Origin: Paramecium pentaurelia
Taxonomy: Eukaryota; Ciliophora; Oligohymenophorea; Peniculida; Parameciidae
DNA length: 64,000 nt
Assembly (NCBI GenBank): GCA_905183005.1
Contig: CAJJDO010000057.1
Location: 217,296 to 281,295 of the forward strand
Direction: 5' to 3'
Below the pieces are notes generated by a model. It saw only the letters and a list, made by a program, of their open reading frames with translations. It was not told where the DNA came from and made no database searches. Numbering within the stretch: position 1 is the stretch's first letter; each line of letters begins with the position of its first letter. Shown here piece by piece: positions 9,862 through 21,203 of this stretch. The translations under genes and the position numbers were made by a program.

Positions 9862-11909
9862 AACATTATGCCTTATAAAATTAAAATTATATTTTCAAAA
9901 GAAAAATTACGATTAATAAAATAATTTATTAAAATATAACCAAAGAAACATAAGATTTATCTCAAGTAATTCATGAAATATTCAAAAATTGGTTGATTTA
10001 GACTAATAAAAATAAATAATTTAGTTTAAATTATTATTTATTTTTATTATTAATTTAATCTAATAAGTTTATCAATAATTCAGATAAATAATTATTTGTT
10101 GATAATGTTATTTTATAAATTCAACAATTATTTTCGTTTATAAGCTCGACCAATTCCAAATATTGTTTATTATTTTTTTTCATAAATTCTTATAGATTCT
10201 ACTTATTCTTGAAGTGTTCAATTAAGAACTAAACTTGTTTTTCGGTGTTTTTCAATTGCTCAATTTATTATTCTTATTATTCATTTTTTTTCTTAATTTT
10301 TTTATTTTTATTCTTTAACTCTGCTAATGCTGTTTATTATTTTTTAATTTCATCCTAATACTAATTACCTTATTTCTAAAATTCACATCTTAAATTTTAA
10401 ATAAGATTCTTGTATTCCTATGTTGATTATATATTTAAATAAGGATTCTCACTTTTTTATTCTTAAAAATATGTTGTTTCTTAAATATTTGATTATTAAT
10501 CTGAAGTTTATTATTAATTACTTTATTAATTATTTTAATTTTTTTCATTTTAAATAGATTAATTTTATAATACGTATGTTAAATCTTAGACCAACATTGG
10601 TGTTAATTAATTTAATTATTGAACAAATATTTGTTTATCTTAGATATTTTAATTGACTTATCTTTGATCAAAATCATTGGTTTTATTCTAGATATTTTAA
10701 GATGAAATTTTATATTGATTAGTTATATTTTATCCTTGTGTCTAATTATCTTATAATTATTGTCCTGAATTATCATTTCTATATTACTAAGTTAATGTTA
10801 ATTGTGATTATTATAAATTTTCCAACTACAATTTCATTTCATTTAAAGAGTGATATATTTATTGTTCATAATTTTTCCATTACCCTTCAATTTCCTCTAC
10901 TTAATTTTAACTTTTTTTGACAAGAGAAATAAAAGAATCATTTTATTCTTTCTATGTTTATGATACTTGATCCAGTGATTATTACATATGGTCTAATTAG
11001 TTTTTATATTTTGATTCTAATTGTTTAATTAACTTTTCATTCTCTTGTGATATTTCTTGTTTTATGTATTTTTCTATGTCCTATTCTTCAATATTTTTTC
11101 TCTACATATCTATTTATTATGATAATTATTCTAATTATTATTAAAATTATTCCAATTTCTTATCTAATGTTTATTTTTCATCATTTTTTTCTTTTTAGAT
11201 TTAAGATTCTATTTCTTTAATTTAATTTTTATTTTATTCATCTAATTTTCTCTATTATTCTTAAATTTATGTTTAATTATGTTTATCCTCTTCTTGTTTT
11301 TTGTTCATATTGTTTTCAATATCTTATATTTTTTAACCTAAATTTTTTATATCCACATCGTGGCTTTATAATTAATTTTTAGATTCATTAAGTTTTGATT
11401 CTACATTGCTATTGATTTATTCTAATATTTTAATCTAGTTATCCTCAACAATTTTTTATATCTAATTTAATTAGGATTAATTAAATTCTTCTAATTCAAT
11501 CTAGTCTTTTTTCATTTCTTATGTAATCTTTGTTTATTCTTAATTTAAATTAAGTTCTTTATTTTGATTTTATTATTCAGAACTATTAGTTTAAAATTTA
11601 ATAGTAGGATTTGTATTTTGAGGCTTTATTTATTCTTATTATTTAGTTGCTTATGGTTATTATGGTTCTAAATTATCTGGTTTGAGTACAATTTATTGAA
11701 TAACTATAGATTATGGATTTAAGTAATTGTTGAATTGATTATAAATCTATTCTATTGATGGCCTTTTATTTTCTTCATAAAATAACATTTAAATTAAAAT
11801 GTTTTTAAATTATTATGAAGTTTATAATTAATTGATTTTATTGTTAATCAATTCTGGCTTAGTTTTATGATTTTTAATTTTTCTATTTATATCTTAATGA
11901 GATTATCCT
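9862..11909. repeat. right arm of the 2,048-bp inverted repeat
   Basis: This arm is the reverse complement of 7328-9375. Unlike the left arm it continues into a complete kinase gene, so this side looks like the original arrangement. Confidence 0.9.
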
Positions 11910-12641
11910 AAGGTTATAAATTTATTTATACCATCAAACAAAGGTTAAGTTGATAATATTTCATAATAAACACATCCTAATGACCAGACATCAACTTTAT
12001 CTGTATATGAGCTGCTATTTTCTAAAATTTCTGGTGCTTGAAAGATTTTAGTCCCAACTTATTATGTTTTATTTTCAGATATAGAACTCCTAATTAAACC
12101 AAAGTCAATAAGTTTAAAAATATTTCCTACTTTAATATAATTTTCTGGTTTAATATCTCGATGGACTAACTTCTATTCATGTAAAAATCGTATTGGGTAA
12201 AGAATCTATAATTATATTTATTAAAATATATACCTAAAAACAAATTTTTTCTTTTTCTTATATTGATACATTCTAACTTTTACCTATGTAATTATACAAA
12301 TCTTCTTGCCCAACTTCCATAACAATGCAATGGTTTTATTACCATTAAAAATATTCATATATTCTGATTAGATGAGTAGGAAGATATTATGAATTTTTAC
12401 CATTTTCATATTTTATTTGGTAATCTATTAAACGAGAAAGAAAATCTTTTTCATCAGGTTTCATGTTTTTTTGTATTTTAATTACTACTTATTTCGGATT
12501 ATTGCCCCATTCAGTAGCATTAGCAAGAAAGGCTCCTCCTTCCGAGCCAGAACCAAGAAGTTTTGTTAATTGGAACTTCCTTTTTGGATATTCCTCTGTC
12601 TTAGCATCCAAAAGTGTATTGACTTATTAGTGATATTGCAT
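10121..12641 (-). CDS. protein kinase with Gln-rich coiled-coil tail
   Basis: The product is about 820 residues, starting MQYHQQVNTLLDAKTEEYPK. The kinase domain fills the N-terminal third: glycine loop LGSGSEGG (about residue 30), VIKIQ lysine, VHRDIKPEN catalytic loop with Asp, KLIDFGLI metal-binding motif, FQAPEI, and DVWSLGC. All key catalytic residues are present, so it should be an active Ser/Thr kinase. The rest is Gln, Asn, Glu and Lys rich and predicted coiled coil (many repeats such as QQLEQLSQQIDMQ), suggesting oligomerisation or binding to a scaffold. Two closely spaced introns, 12257-12283 and 12206-12233, lie between LYNYIG and ILYPIRFLH. The substrate is unknown. The specific subfamily is not clear to me. 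Broken copies lie at 5762-9116 and 3160-3370. Confidence 0.85.
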
Positions 12642-12649
12642 ATTCCTAT

Positions 12650-12780
12650 TTCTATTAAAATATTAATTAATAATTTGAAATAAAGTATTAGCATAAAATT
12701 TATTTTTTGATAGAATTACAATAATAAAAGGAAACAACTTAATCTTGACTCTAATTAATAGTATGTAAAGTAAGTTGATT
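12650..12780. other. intergenic upstream of the kinase
   Basis: AT-rich sequence without a convincing frame. It should contain the kinase promoter, but I see no recognisable element. Confidence 0.4.
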
Positions 12781-12784
12781 TTCA

Positions 12785-13670
12785 GCAAAAGTAAAAAAAC
12801 AAGATGGAAGAGTACTAATTTTTGAATCTGTAATTAAAGTTCATATTTTTATGGGAGAATTATATTTTTCAAGATATTAGTCCCTGCTGCTGATATTAAG
12901 TATTAAATAGATGAGGATATAAATGGAAATTTAAAAAAATCATTGATTAGTTTATTGTATATTTTGAAAAATGTTAGCTCAATCAATAAAAAATTATCTG
13001 ACGTTCTAGGTGAAGTGAGAGTCTATGTCAAAGTTAAAAGCATTTATTATTGATCTTCATGTTTAGCACGAACTGAATCAAGACATGCTCAAATTAAAAG
13101 AAGAAATCCTTAATTATAAGATTAATTGTAGGTGTAATGTACATCTTGTAAGGTCTATTTTTGCTGATTCTATTGATATTATTTTTTAACTTTTAGAATA
13201 AGAAACTGCTGGTTTTTGCACAAACAACGATAAATTAAAATTTTGGTGAAACCTTTATTGATAAATTATCTGATTATAGCCTACTCTTATAATAAAATTA
13301 TTCTAGAAATTATAATCACAAATTGAAGTTAAAAAAGAAGAAACAAACAGAGAATAAGTCCTTTAAATCTTTTAAGATTCATAAATAGAATTAAAAGCTA
13401 CTATGCAGTCAATATTTTTAATGAAAGAGAGAATTCTAAGGTATATTCTAAAAAAATATTCATATTATAAGAAAATTATCTATATTGTTATTCAACTCTA
13501 ACAGATTAAATTAGATTATTAGCATCATAATTCTGAAGCTAAAAATAGACTAAATTATATATATTAGGATAATATATAAAAAATTAGACAATTATTCTTG
13601 TAAACTTTTATATTCTTTAACAACAACTAATGCTAATATTTCATTTATTTTTTATTATAAATTAGGTTAT
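12785..13670 (+). pseudogene. frameshifted coiled-coil gene remnant
   Basis: Successive plus-strand segments look coding but lie in different frames. They include VPAADIKYQIDEDINGNLKK, then LLYILKNVSSINKKLSDVLG, then LKEEILNYKINCRCNV and SIDIIFQLLEQETAGFCTNN, then QIELKATMQSIFLMKERILR, then LDYQHHNSEAKNRLNYIYQD. One jump fits a micro-intron near 13441-13471. The others need frameshifts, and TGA codons interrupt. The pieces suggest a single long helical protein that has decayed. No family is recognised. The last part recurs at 14970-15269. Confidence 0.4.
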
Positions 13671-14968
13671 AAAATTAAAAATGTAATATTAATCTTGAGG
13701 TTGTATATTTTATTTTTTGATTCCTTTTTCTATTAAATAAATTATTAAATAATTTTATATTCATGATTATGAGTAATGCACTTACACTAATAATTCAAAG
13801 AATAGAGTAATTTAATTATTTTTATTTAAATAAATTATATATAAATCAAAAACAATAAATAATATATAAAGAAATTTAATTACTAACACACTATGAATTG
13901 ACAATTGAGAAATATTGTAGTTATTATATTAATTTAAATAGTTATCTGAATTTTAAACTTTAAACATGATAATATTAAAGTTATTCAAACAATACTTGTG
14001 AAGTAAATAATACATTAATCTAATTAAAATTTTTTATATTCATATATATAATAAATATTGAATTATTGTTAATTAATTAATAAAATACTTTTTTAAATAA
14101 TTTTGACAACCAAATTATGATGGTTTAAATCTAATAACTTCAGGTTAAATAATTCTATTCAATTAATAATTATTTGTAATAGATTTAAGGAATCATAAAT
14201 TCTATATCTTTATGGATTTATTCAAAATAATCTAACAGTTTCATCATTATTCATTTATTCCAAGCAATTCAATATAAATTTATGTTCTTCCCCTTTTTAA
14301 ATAAGACTTTAACTATCTGTAAAGATTGAGCAATTATTACTAGAGATTAAATAATTAATTGTAAAAATATTATATTAAAGTTTTTCAGTATAAGTTGATA
14401 ATTGTATATTATAGCCTTTGATACAATATAATCTTTTATTTTTTAAATTCATCAAAGTTAAGGATTTAAAGTGATTTAAAGTTAATCATGAAAAAACTAT
14501 TTTATATAATAATATGGATTTGTCAGAGATTGTTAAATCAATAACTGTAATTGATAAAAGATCACTTCTGGATTTTATAAGTGACACTCATATTAACATA
14601 AAGTAACTTAGTACATTGGACTAGAGTTGCATAATCATAGATCTAATTAATTACTCTACTATTTTCTTTTTAGAAGTGCTTTTACCACCAATAATCATAA
14701 AGTTTTTTAGAATCTGCTTGTATTATAAAAACTATCGATTTCATTCAATTTTGTAATGATGTTATTTTTGAATTTATAAACTCTATAGGAGGATTGAGTT
14801 TTACATTTATTGTCCTAATTTACTTTAATTTTATTCTTACCCATTAATGAAATAATTGATGAGTCAATTTTAATCTTGAGAATAAACGGAATAAATAATC
14901 ATTGATTAGCTATATTATATATTATTATTTGTCTTAACTTTTTAAATTTATTATGCTTTTTTTTTCCA
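13371..14968. repeat. 1,598-bp block identical to 14970-16567
   Basis: The block recurs at an offset of 1599 with only the N at 14969 between copies. This is again an unmerged contig overlap. It covers the end of the frameshifted coiled-coil remnant, about 480 bp of intergenic sequence (13680-14165, nothing seen), and the first 803 bp of the 3.7-kb block. Confidence 0.9.
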
Positions 14969-14969
14969 N
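14969..14969. other. single N, contig join
   Basis: One undetermined base between identical 1.6-kb blocks. Confidence 0.95.
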
Positions 14970-15764
14970 TTTAAGATTCATAAATAGAATTAAAAGCTAC
15001 TATGCAGTCAATATTTTTAATGAAAGAGAGAATTCTAAGGTATATTCTAAAAAAATATTCATATTATAAGAAAATTATCTATATTGTTATTCAACTCTAA
15101 CAGATTAAATTAGATTATTAGCATCATAATTCTGAAGCTAAAAATAGACTAAATTATATATATTAGGATAATATATAAAAAATTAGACAATTATTCTTGT
15201 AAACTTTTATATTCTTTAACAACAACTAATGCTAATATTTCATTTATTTTTTATTATAAATTAGGTTATAAAATTAAAAATGTAATATTAATCTTGAGGT
15301 TGTATATTTTATTTTTTGATTCCTTTTTCTATTAAATAAATTATTAAATAATTTTATATTCATGATTATGAGTAATGCACTTACACTAATAATTCAAAGA
15401 ATAGAGTAATTTAATTATTTTTATTTAAATAAATTATATATAAATCAAAAACAATAAATAATATATAAAGAAATTTAATTACTAACACACTATGAATTGA
15501 CAATTGAGAAATATTGTAGTTATTATATTAATTTAAATAGTTATCTGAATTTTAAACTTTAAACATGATAATATTAAAGTTATTCAAACAATACTTGTGA
15601 AGTAAATAATACATTAATCTAATTAAAATTTTTTATATTCATATATATAATAAATATTGAATTATTGTTAATTAATTAATAAAATACTTTTTTAAATAAT
15701 TTTGACAACCAAATTATGATGGTTTAAATCTAATAACTTCAGGTTAAATAATTCTATTCAATTA

Positions 15765-18700
15765 ATAATTATTTGTAATAGATTTAAGGAATCATAAATT
15801 CTATATCTTTATGGATTTATTCAAAATAATCTAACAGTTTCATCATTATTCATTTATTCCAAGCAATTCAATATAAATTTATGTTCTTCCCCTTTTTAAA
15901 TAAGACTTTAACTATCTGTAAAGATTGAGCAATTATTACTAGAGATTAAATAATTAATTGTAAAAATATTATATTAAAGTTTTTCAGTATAAGTTGATAA
16001 TTGTATATTATAGCCTTTGATACAATATAATCTTTTATTTTTTAAATTCATCAAAGTTAAGGATTTAAAGTGATTTAAAGTTAATCATGAAAAAACTATT
16101 TTATATAATAATATGGATTTGTCAGAGATTGTTAAATCAATAACTGTAATTGATAAAAGATCACTTCTGGATTTTATAAGTGACACTCATATTAACATAA
16201 AGTAACTTAGTACATTGGACTAGAGTTGCATAATCATAGATCTAATTAATTACTCTACTATTTTCTTTTTAGAAGTGCTTTTACCACCAATAATCATAAA
16301 GTTTTTTAGAATCTGCTTGTATTATAAAAACTATCGATTTCATTCAATTTTGTAATGATGTTATTTTTGAATTTATAAACTCTATAGGAGGATTGAGTTT
16401 TACATTTATTGTCCTAATTTACTTTAATTTTATTCTTACCCATTAATGAAATAATTGATGAGTCAATTTTAATCTTGAGAATAAACGGAATAAATAATCA
16501 TTGATTAGCTATATTATATATTATTATTTGTCTTAACTTTTTAAATTTATTATGCTTTTTTTTTCCATTTAATAAATGAATTTGATATTTTATGGTAGTC
16601 TTGAGATTTTTGATTAAAATCTTCATATTTTTCAACAGCATAATTACTAAAATTCTTAATTTTCGAAATATCATTGACTGAATAATTTTTATATAAATGA
16701 GACAATTTTTAATGCATATTTTCTAAACTTTTCGAACTTATTATTGAAGGATTATTGCTTCTATTTCTACCTGAACTTAAACTATCAAATAACTTAATAT
16801 AAATAAATTTAATACTTTTAATCCATTTTTACCAGTCTCAACCTGATTTTTATATAGTTTAACTCCTTATAAATTTACTCATCAATTTATATTTAGATAT
16901 TTGGATAGCAATACTTGACTAATTTCTTATCGTTTAGGCTGTATCATTTTCTGCTTTTAATGCAATTATTCTATTGGCATAATATTCACCATCTAATTCT
17001 CTTATTTGGCATTTAAAATTTTTGCCTTCATTTGCTAGCCTTCTAATATCAGTTTTACTTGAATTCAGCAATTATTCTTTATTGATATAAATAGCCTTTT
17101 ATTTGAAGTACTGTATAGATTCATAAATTAATTATTAGTAATTATTAATAAAATTAATATTTGATGTTTAAGCTATAACTTAGTTAAAGGTTTAAGATGA
17201 TATTTTTGTATTAAGATTAAAAATATGAAATAAATTATAGTCTATCTCTTTATTAATTTTATATTTTTAATTTTATAAGTTATATTTAAATAAAAGTAGA
17301 TGAGTCCAAAGAATAGGGAAATAATTTGGAAAGAAATATAGGTTAGAATTAATTATATATAAAATTATATTAAAACATATTAAGAGATATAATATATAAA
17401 TTAAATTGATTTATAAAATTCTTAAATTTTAGGAATTTTAGTCTTTTTTAGAGTAGGATTTTTGAATTGATAAATTTTAGTATATAAATGATGAGCCTTG
17501 CATTTTCAGAATTTAATTAATCAGTATATAAAAATGAAGTATTCGTTTTTGACTTTTGTAATAATAATAATAATATATGTTAAAAGTAGCAGTCTGCACT
17601 TTGCTCGTTCTTAGCATAACAGCAATTGATATCAAAGCATCAGTTTGGACTAGTCATGACTAAAAAATGTTTGCTCAAATCAAATAATCAGGATGGGGAA
17701 ACTTTATCTTGAATTTTGGTGAGCTCCATTTATCAACAGGTGGTATCCTTGCAGAACTAAATACAGAAATTGCCAAACTTGTATGATAATTTATTTATTT
17801 AGATTGATGAATTGGATGAGGAATTAGCTGAAGTCCATCATTAATATGCAAGAAGAACAGATGTCCATAATAGAGAAGTAGCAAGACTTGAATAAGAAAT
17901 CTAAGATAAAGAAAGAGGTAATATTATATATAAAATCATCATTAGAGGTTTTCAATGCTCATGATTTCTATGATAATGTCCTTATTCCTTAAAGAGATAG
18001 ATTTGCTGCCCAACTCGAATAATTATAAGAAAATATTGCTTAAAACAGAAAAACACTTAATGAGGCAACAGTCTAAAGAGCAAATGATCATGCTGATTTT
18101 GAAGCTAAGGTTGCTGAACATAATGAAGCCATTAGTGCCATTGATGAATCACTTCGTTTACTTAGTCAATTATCAGCACCTTCTTTAGTTTAAATCTAAA
18201 AGGTTTAGAAGAATTTGACAAAAATTTAATAAACCCTCAAGAGACACAGCACTTTCTAAACATTCATCAAGACTCTTTTTGAATCACTGTGGATTAAAAT
18301 AAAAAAATTAATGAAAAATATTTATCTAGCTCTTTGTAATATCTTTTTAATTTAATGAATATGTTAAGCCTTCAATCAACAGTAAGCACAAATCCCTTAA
18401 TTTTTGAATTCTCATATTTGGTAGGTGGTATAATATTACTAAACTTGTTAGGCTCTTTTCCTCCTTTTATAGCAAAGACGATAAAACTTATTGATATTAC
18501 TTCTTTTTATTTTCTTAAATAGTGGAAATTTTAAGATTAATAAATTAAGAGCAACCATTATTACTCTACAAAATCTAAATAACTTAAATCATATATCTAC
18601 ACTAAAATTCCTAGAAGACATTTTCAATAATTTTGATATACTATTAAAAAATACAAAACTTGATTTTAAAGATTAAATCAAAAACTGTTTGATGATTAAT

Positions 18701-19485
18701 AAATTTTTAACATGATAGAGTCGTCAATGATATAATAAGTGTTAAAGATTTAGAATAGCAGATATAAATTGATTAAGCTTATTCTCAAAATAATTAAAAT
18801 TTATTAAAATAATGTTAATTATGTTCCAAGGCTAGAGTTGTTCCATTAAAAAATTTTTTTTCTATACCGAATAGTATTAATTTTGACCTATTACTATTTT
18901 TAGTCTTTCATTTAAATTATTAGAACTAAGATTTCTATCAGAATTTAAAAGTTTGAAAAGAGAAATAGTATACATTATTAGGCTCTTTATAGATTATTAA
19001 AGGAGGAAACAATTTTAAACTTATAGACTTTGGTTTGATTAATAATTTGATATTTGACAATATAACAATAAAGTTTGTAGTCCAATCTTTCAATCACCAG
19101 AAAGCTCTAAATTATGATATCTTATAATTAAATAAAATACAGTCATAAATTAAATAAATTATAATAGGATTCAAATCAAGAATTCCTTTTATAACATCTT
19201 TGAAAGTAACTCAATGAGTTTATTAAAGAATTTACATTTTTTGGTTTAACAAAATTTTCTTATTAAGTAGAATTTTATTAAGGATAATACTTAGATTAAT
19301 TTTACTTTAATATTTTTCTATCGTAATCTATTTATTCATATTTCAACTGATTGGCTTTATTATATATTATTAAAATTATAAAACAATAGCCTAACTAATA
19401 TATGAAAAAATTTATAATATCTAATTTTAATTTTGATAAAAAATTATTTTTAATATCTAGTTTGATTTTTAAAAACAAAGGAGAT
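15765..19485. repeat. second copy of the 3.7-kb block at 1-3721
   Basis: Same sequence as 1-3721 at an offset of 15764, ending at the N at 19486. It contains second copies of the 580-1560 remnant (16344-17324), the trichocyst 5' part (17577-18358) and the kinase fragment (18924-19134). Confidence 0.9.
17577..18358 (+). pseudogene. trichocyst matrix protein, 5' part (second copy)
   Basis: Identical to 1813-2594: signal peptide, coiled-coil body, two micro-introns (17781-17802 and 17918-17945) and loss of similarity after TLFES near 18285. In this copy the missing C-terminal part of a trichocyst matrix protein follows 1.2 kb downstream on the same strand (19487-19999). The two are therefore probably halves of one gene, separated by inserted or misassembled sequence. 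Confidence 0.7.
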
Positions 19486-19486
19486 N
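19486..19486. other. single N, contig join
   Basis: One undetermined base between the end of the 3.7-kb block and the 3' part of a trichocyst matrix protein gene. Confidence 0.95.
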
Positions 19487-19999
19487 TTATTGAAATTGCT
19501 GTCGAAGCCAACTTCGCTGATTAAGGAGCTCTTAAAGAAGTAATTAATAATAAAAGATTTTATTAAAGATCCTTATTGCATTCAACAACTTAAGAGTTTA
19601 ATTAGTTGATTCACTTAACACAATCACAGCTGATGAAGCTGAAGCCTAAAAAGATTTCGAAGCAAGAGTTATTCAATTAAACTAAGAACATGCTGAATTC
19701 TAAAGAGCAGTTGTTGTTAAAACAGCTGAAATTGAAGCTAATACTAGTATATTAATTTAATAAATATAGACAAAATCGAATAAACTCTTGATTTGATTGA
19801 TGAATTACATGCTGATTTAGATACATTGAATGGATAATTGTAAGCTGAAAATGATGATTATGCTTTTGCTACCGATGTTTACAATGCCACAGTTGCTGAA
19901 TACAACAAAGAATTGAATGCTGCTCATCAAGCTTTGGATTTATTAAATTAACCAAGATTCACCGATTATGTTAAATCATAACTCAAGGGTGCATTCTGA
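19487..19999 (+). pseudogene. trichocyst matrix protein, 3' part
   Basis: The frame begins at the N join as IEIAVEANFADQGALKE and continues after a 29-nt intron (19540-19568) as ILIAFNNLRVQLVDSLNTIT, DEAEAQKDFEARVIQLNQEH and further heptads. A second intron of 23 nt lies near 19745-19767. It ends FTDYVKSQLKGAF and TGA at 19997-19999. The C-terminal domain and ending are those of the trichocyst matrix protein family, which builds the crystalline contents of the secretory trichocysts. The start is missing at the contig break. It joins almost residue to residue with the truncated 5' part ending TLFES, so only a few residues seem lost. Confidence 0.75.
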
Positions 20000-21200
20000 C
20001 CTTATTAAATAAAATTTAAACAAATTCATTTTTATATTAAATTTCTCTAAAATACATGAACAAAATGTATCAAATTAAATGATTACGAGATCTCACATAC
20101 ACATTACTTTTTATTTGAGAATACACTATAATTAATGATGATGAATGAAAAAAGTATAATTATATAGAGATTTGAAAATAATAATTATAATCATACCTTC
20201 AAAAAACCGCAGTATTAAAAATGAATAATAATATATTTATAGAAGATATCAACATATTAATGAAAATTTATTAGAAATAAAAATAATAAAAGCTGCTTTT
20301 AATGAACATAAGTGATATAATGTGAATACATAACAACTATAATAATATATTTAATAATTTGAGTAAAATTTTTATGAAAGATATTAAAAATCATATTTAG
20401 CTTAATGTATTAGTAAAAAAAGTTATTAATATCTAATAAATTTTTGATAAAAAGCGTTTATCTTAAAGTGTTTTTGGCTTAGAAACAATTAAGCAGTAAT
20501 AGTAAAATTCTATATAATTTAAAATAATTAATTCAGATTATGATTATGACTAACTAAATTGTTAAAAAATTAATTAAGTAAATTTAGAGATTAATGTATG
20601 TTATTAATGAAATAACTATTAGTGATAGCAATAATTAATTGAACATCTTGGATTTAAGAGAGAGAGGAAATAAACGAGTAAACATATTTCCAATTAAATC
20701 ATTCTCCTTATTAATTGATAAGAGACTATTAAGAAATTTGTTTAAAAATTGCAAATCTTGACTAATTGATTAGAAATGAATTCCTATGCATTTAGACAAT
20801 ATTTTCATATTAGTTTACTACATAATTTAGGATAACAATAATATAGATAATTTCATACTTTTCTTAAATAGTAAAATTTAAAGGAATTCAAAATAGAAAA
20901 TTAAAAAAAAAAAGTTATTTTAGGAGCATTAAAAAAACTAATTAAGGAGTATATGATGAAGTTATTAGAGAGGATATAATGAGTGTTAAAGCTTTATTCT
21001 TTTAAATAATTTGTCAAATGATTTAAAAATATAAATTTAATTAATATTGAAGATCTAACAAAAAATTAAGTTATTATATTTTAAAGTCGATTTTATTATG
21101 AAAGGTCTTATATAATATAGATATGATAATTTAGTTTCAGCAACTCGATTAGGTGATGGAGTGTATATTATATATATTAATAATTTTTAATTTAATATCA
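20000..21200 (+). other. long gene-poor stretch with one coding-like scrap
   Basis: Most of this is AT-rich without a usable frame. A plus-strand frame around 20520-20760 reads as protein (MYVINEITISDSNNQLNILD, then VNIFPIKSFSLLIDKRLLRN) and ends at TGA. A short frame MKGLIQYRYDNLVSATRLGD lies at about 21100-21160, just before the channel gene, and might be part of its 5' end if an intron has been missed. Otherwise I see nothing. Confidence 0.35.
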
Positions 21201-21203
21201 CTA

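Noticed and set aside
6909..10920. 60-codon frames starting MSNYLIIIVLNYHFY on the strand opposite the kinase tail (6909-7091, 8317-8499, 10738-10920)
   Set aside because: They are antisense to the Gln-rich coiled-coil tail and repeat only because that sequence is copied. They have no independent coding character.
7328..11909. Palindrome as a transposon with terminal inverted repeats
   Set aside because: The arms are kinase coding sequence and 3' flank, the spacer codes for nothing, and there is no transposase.
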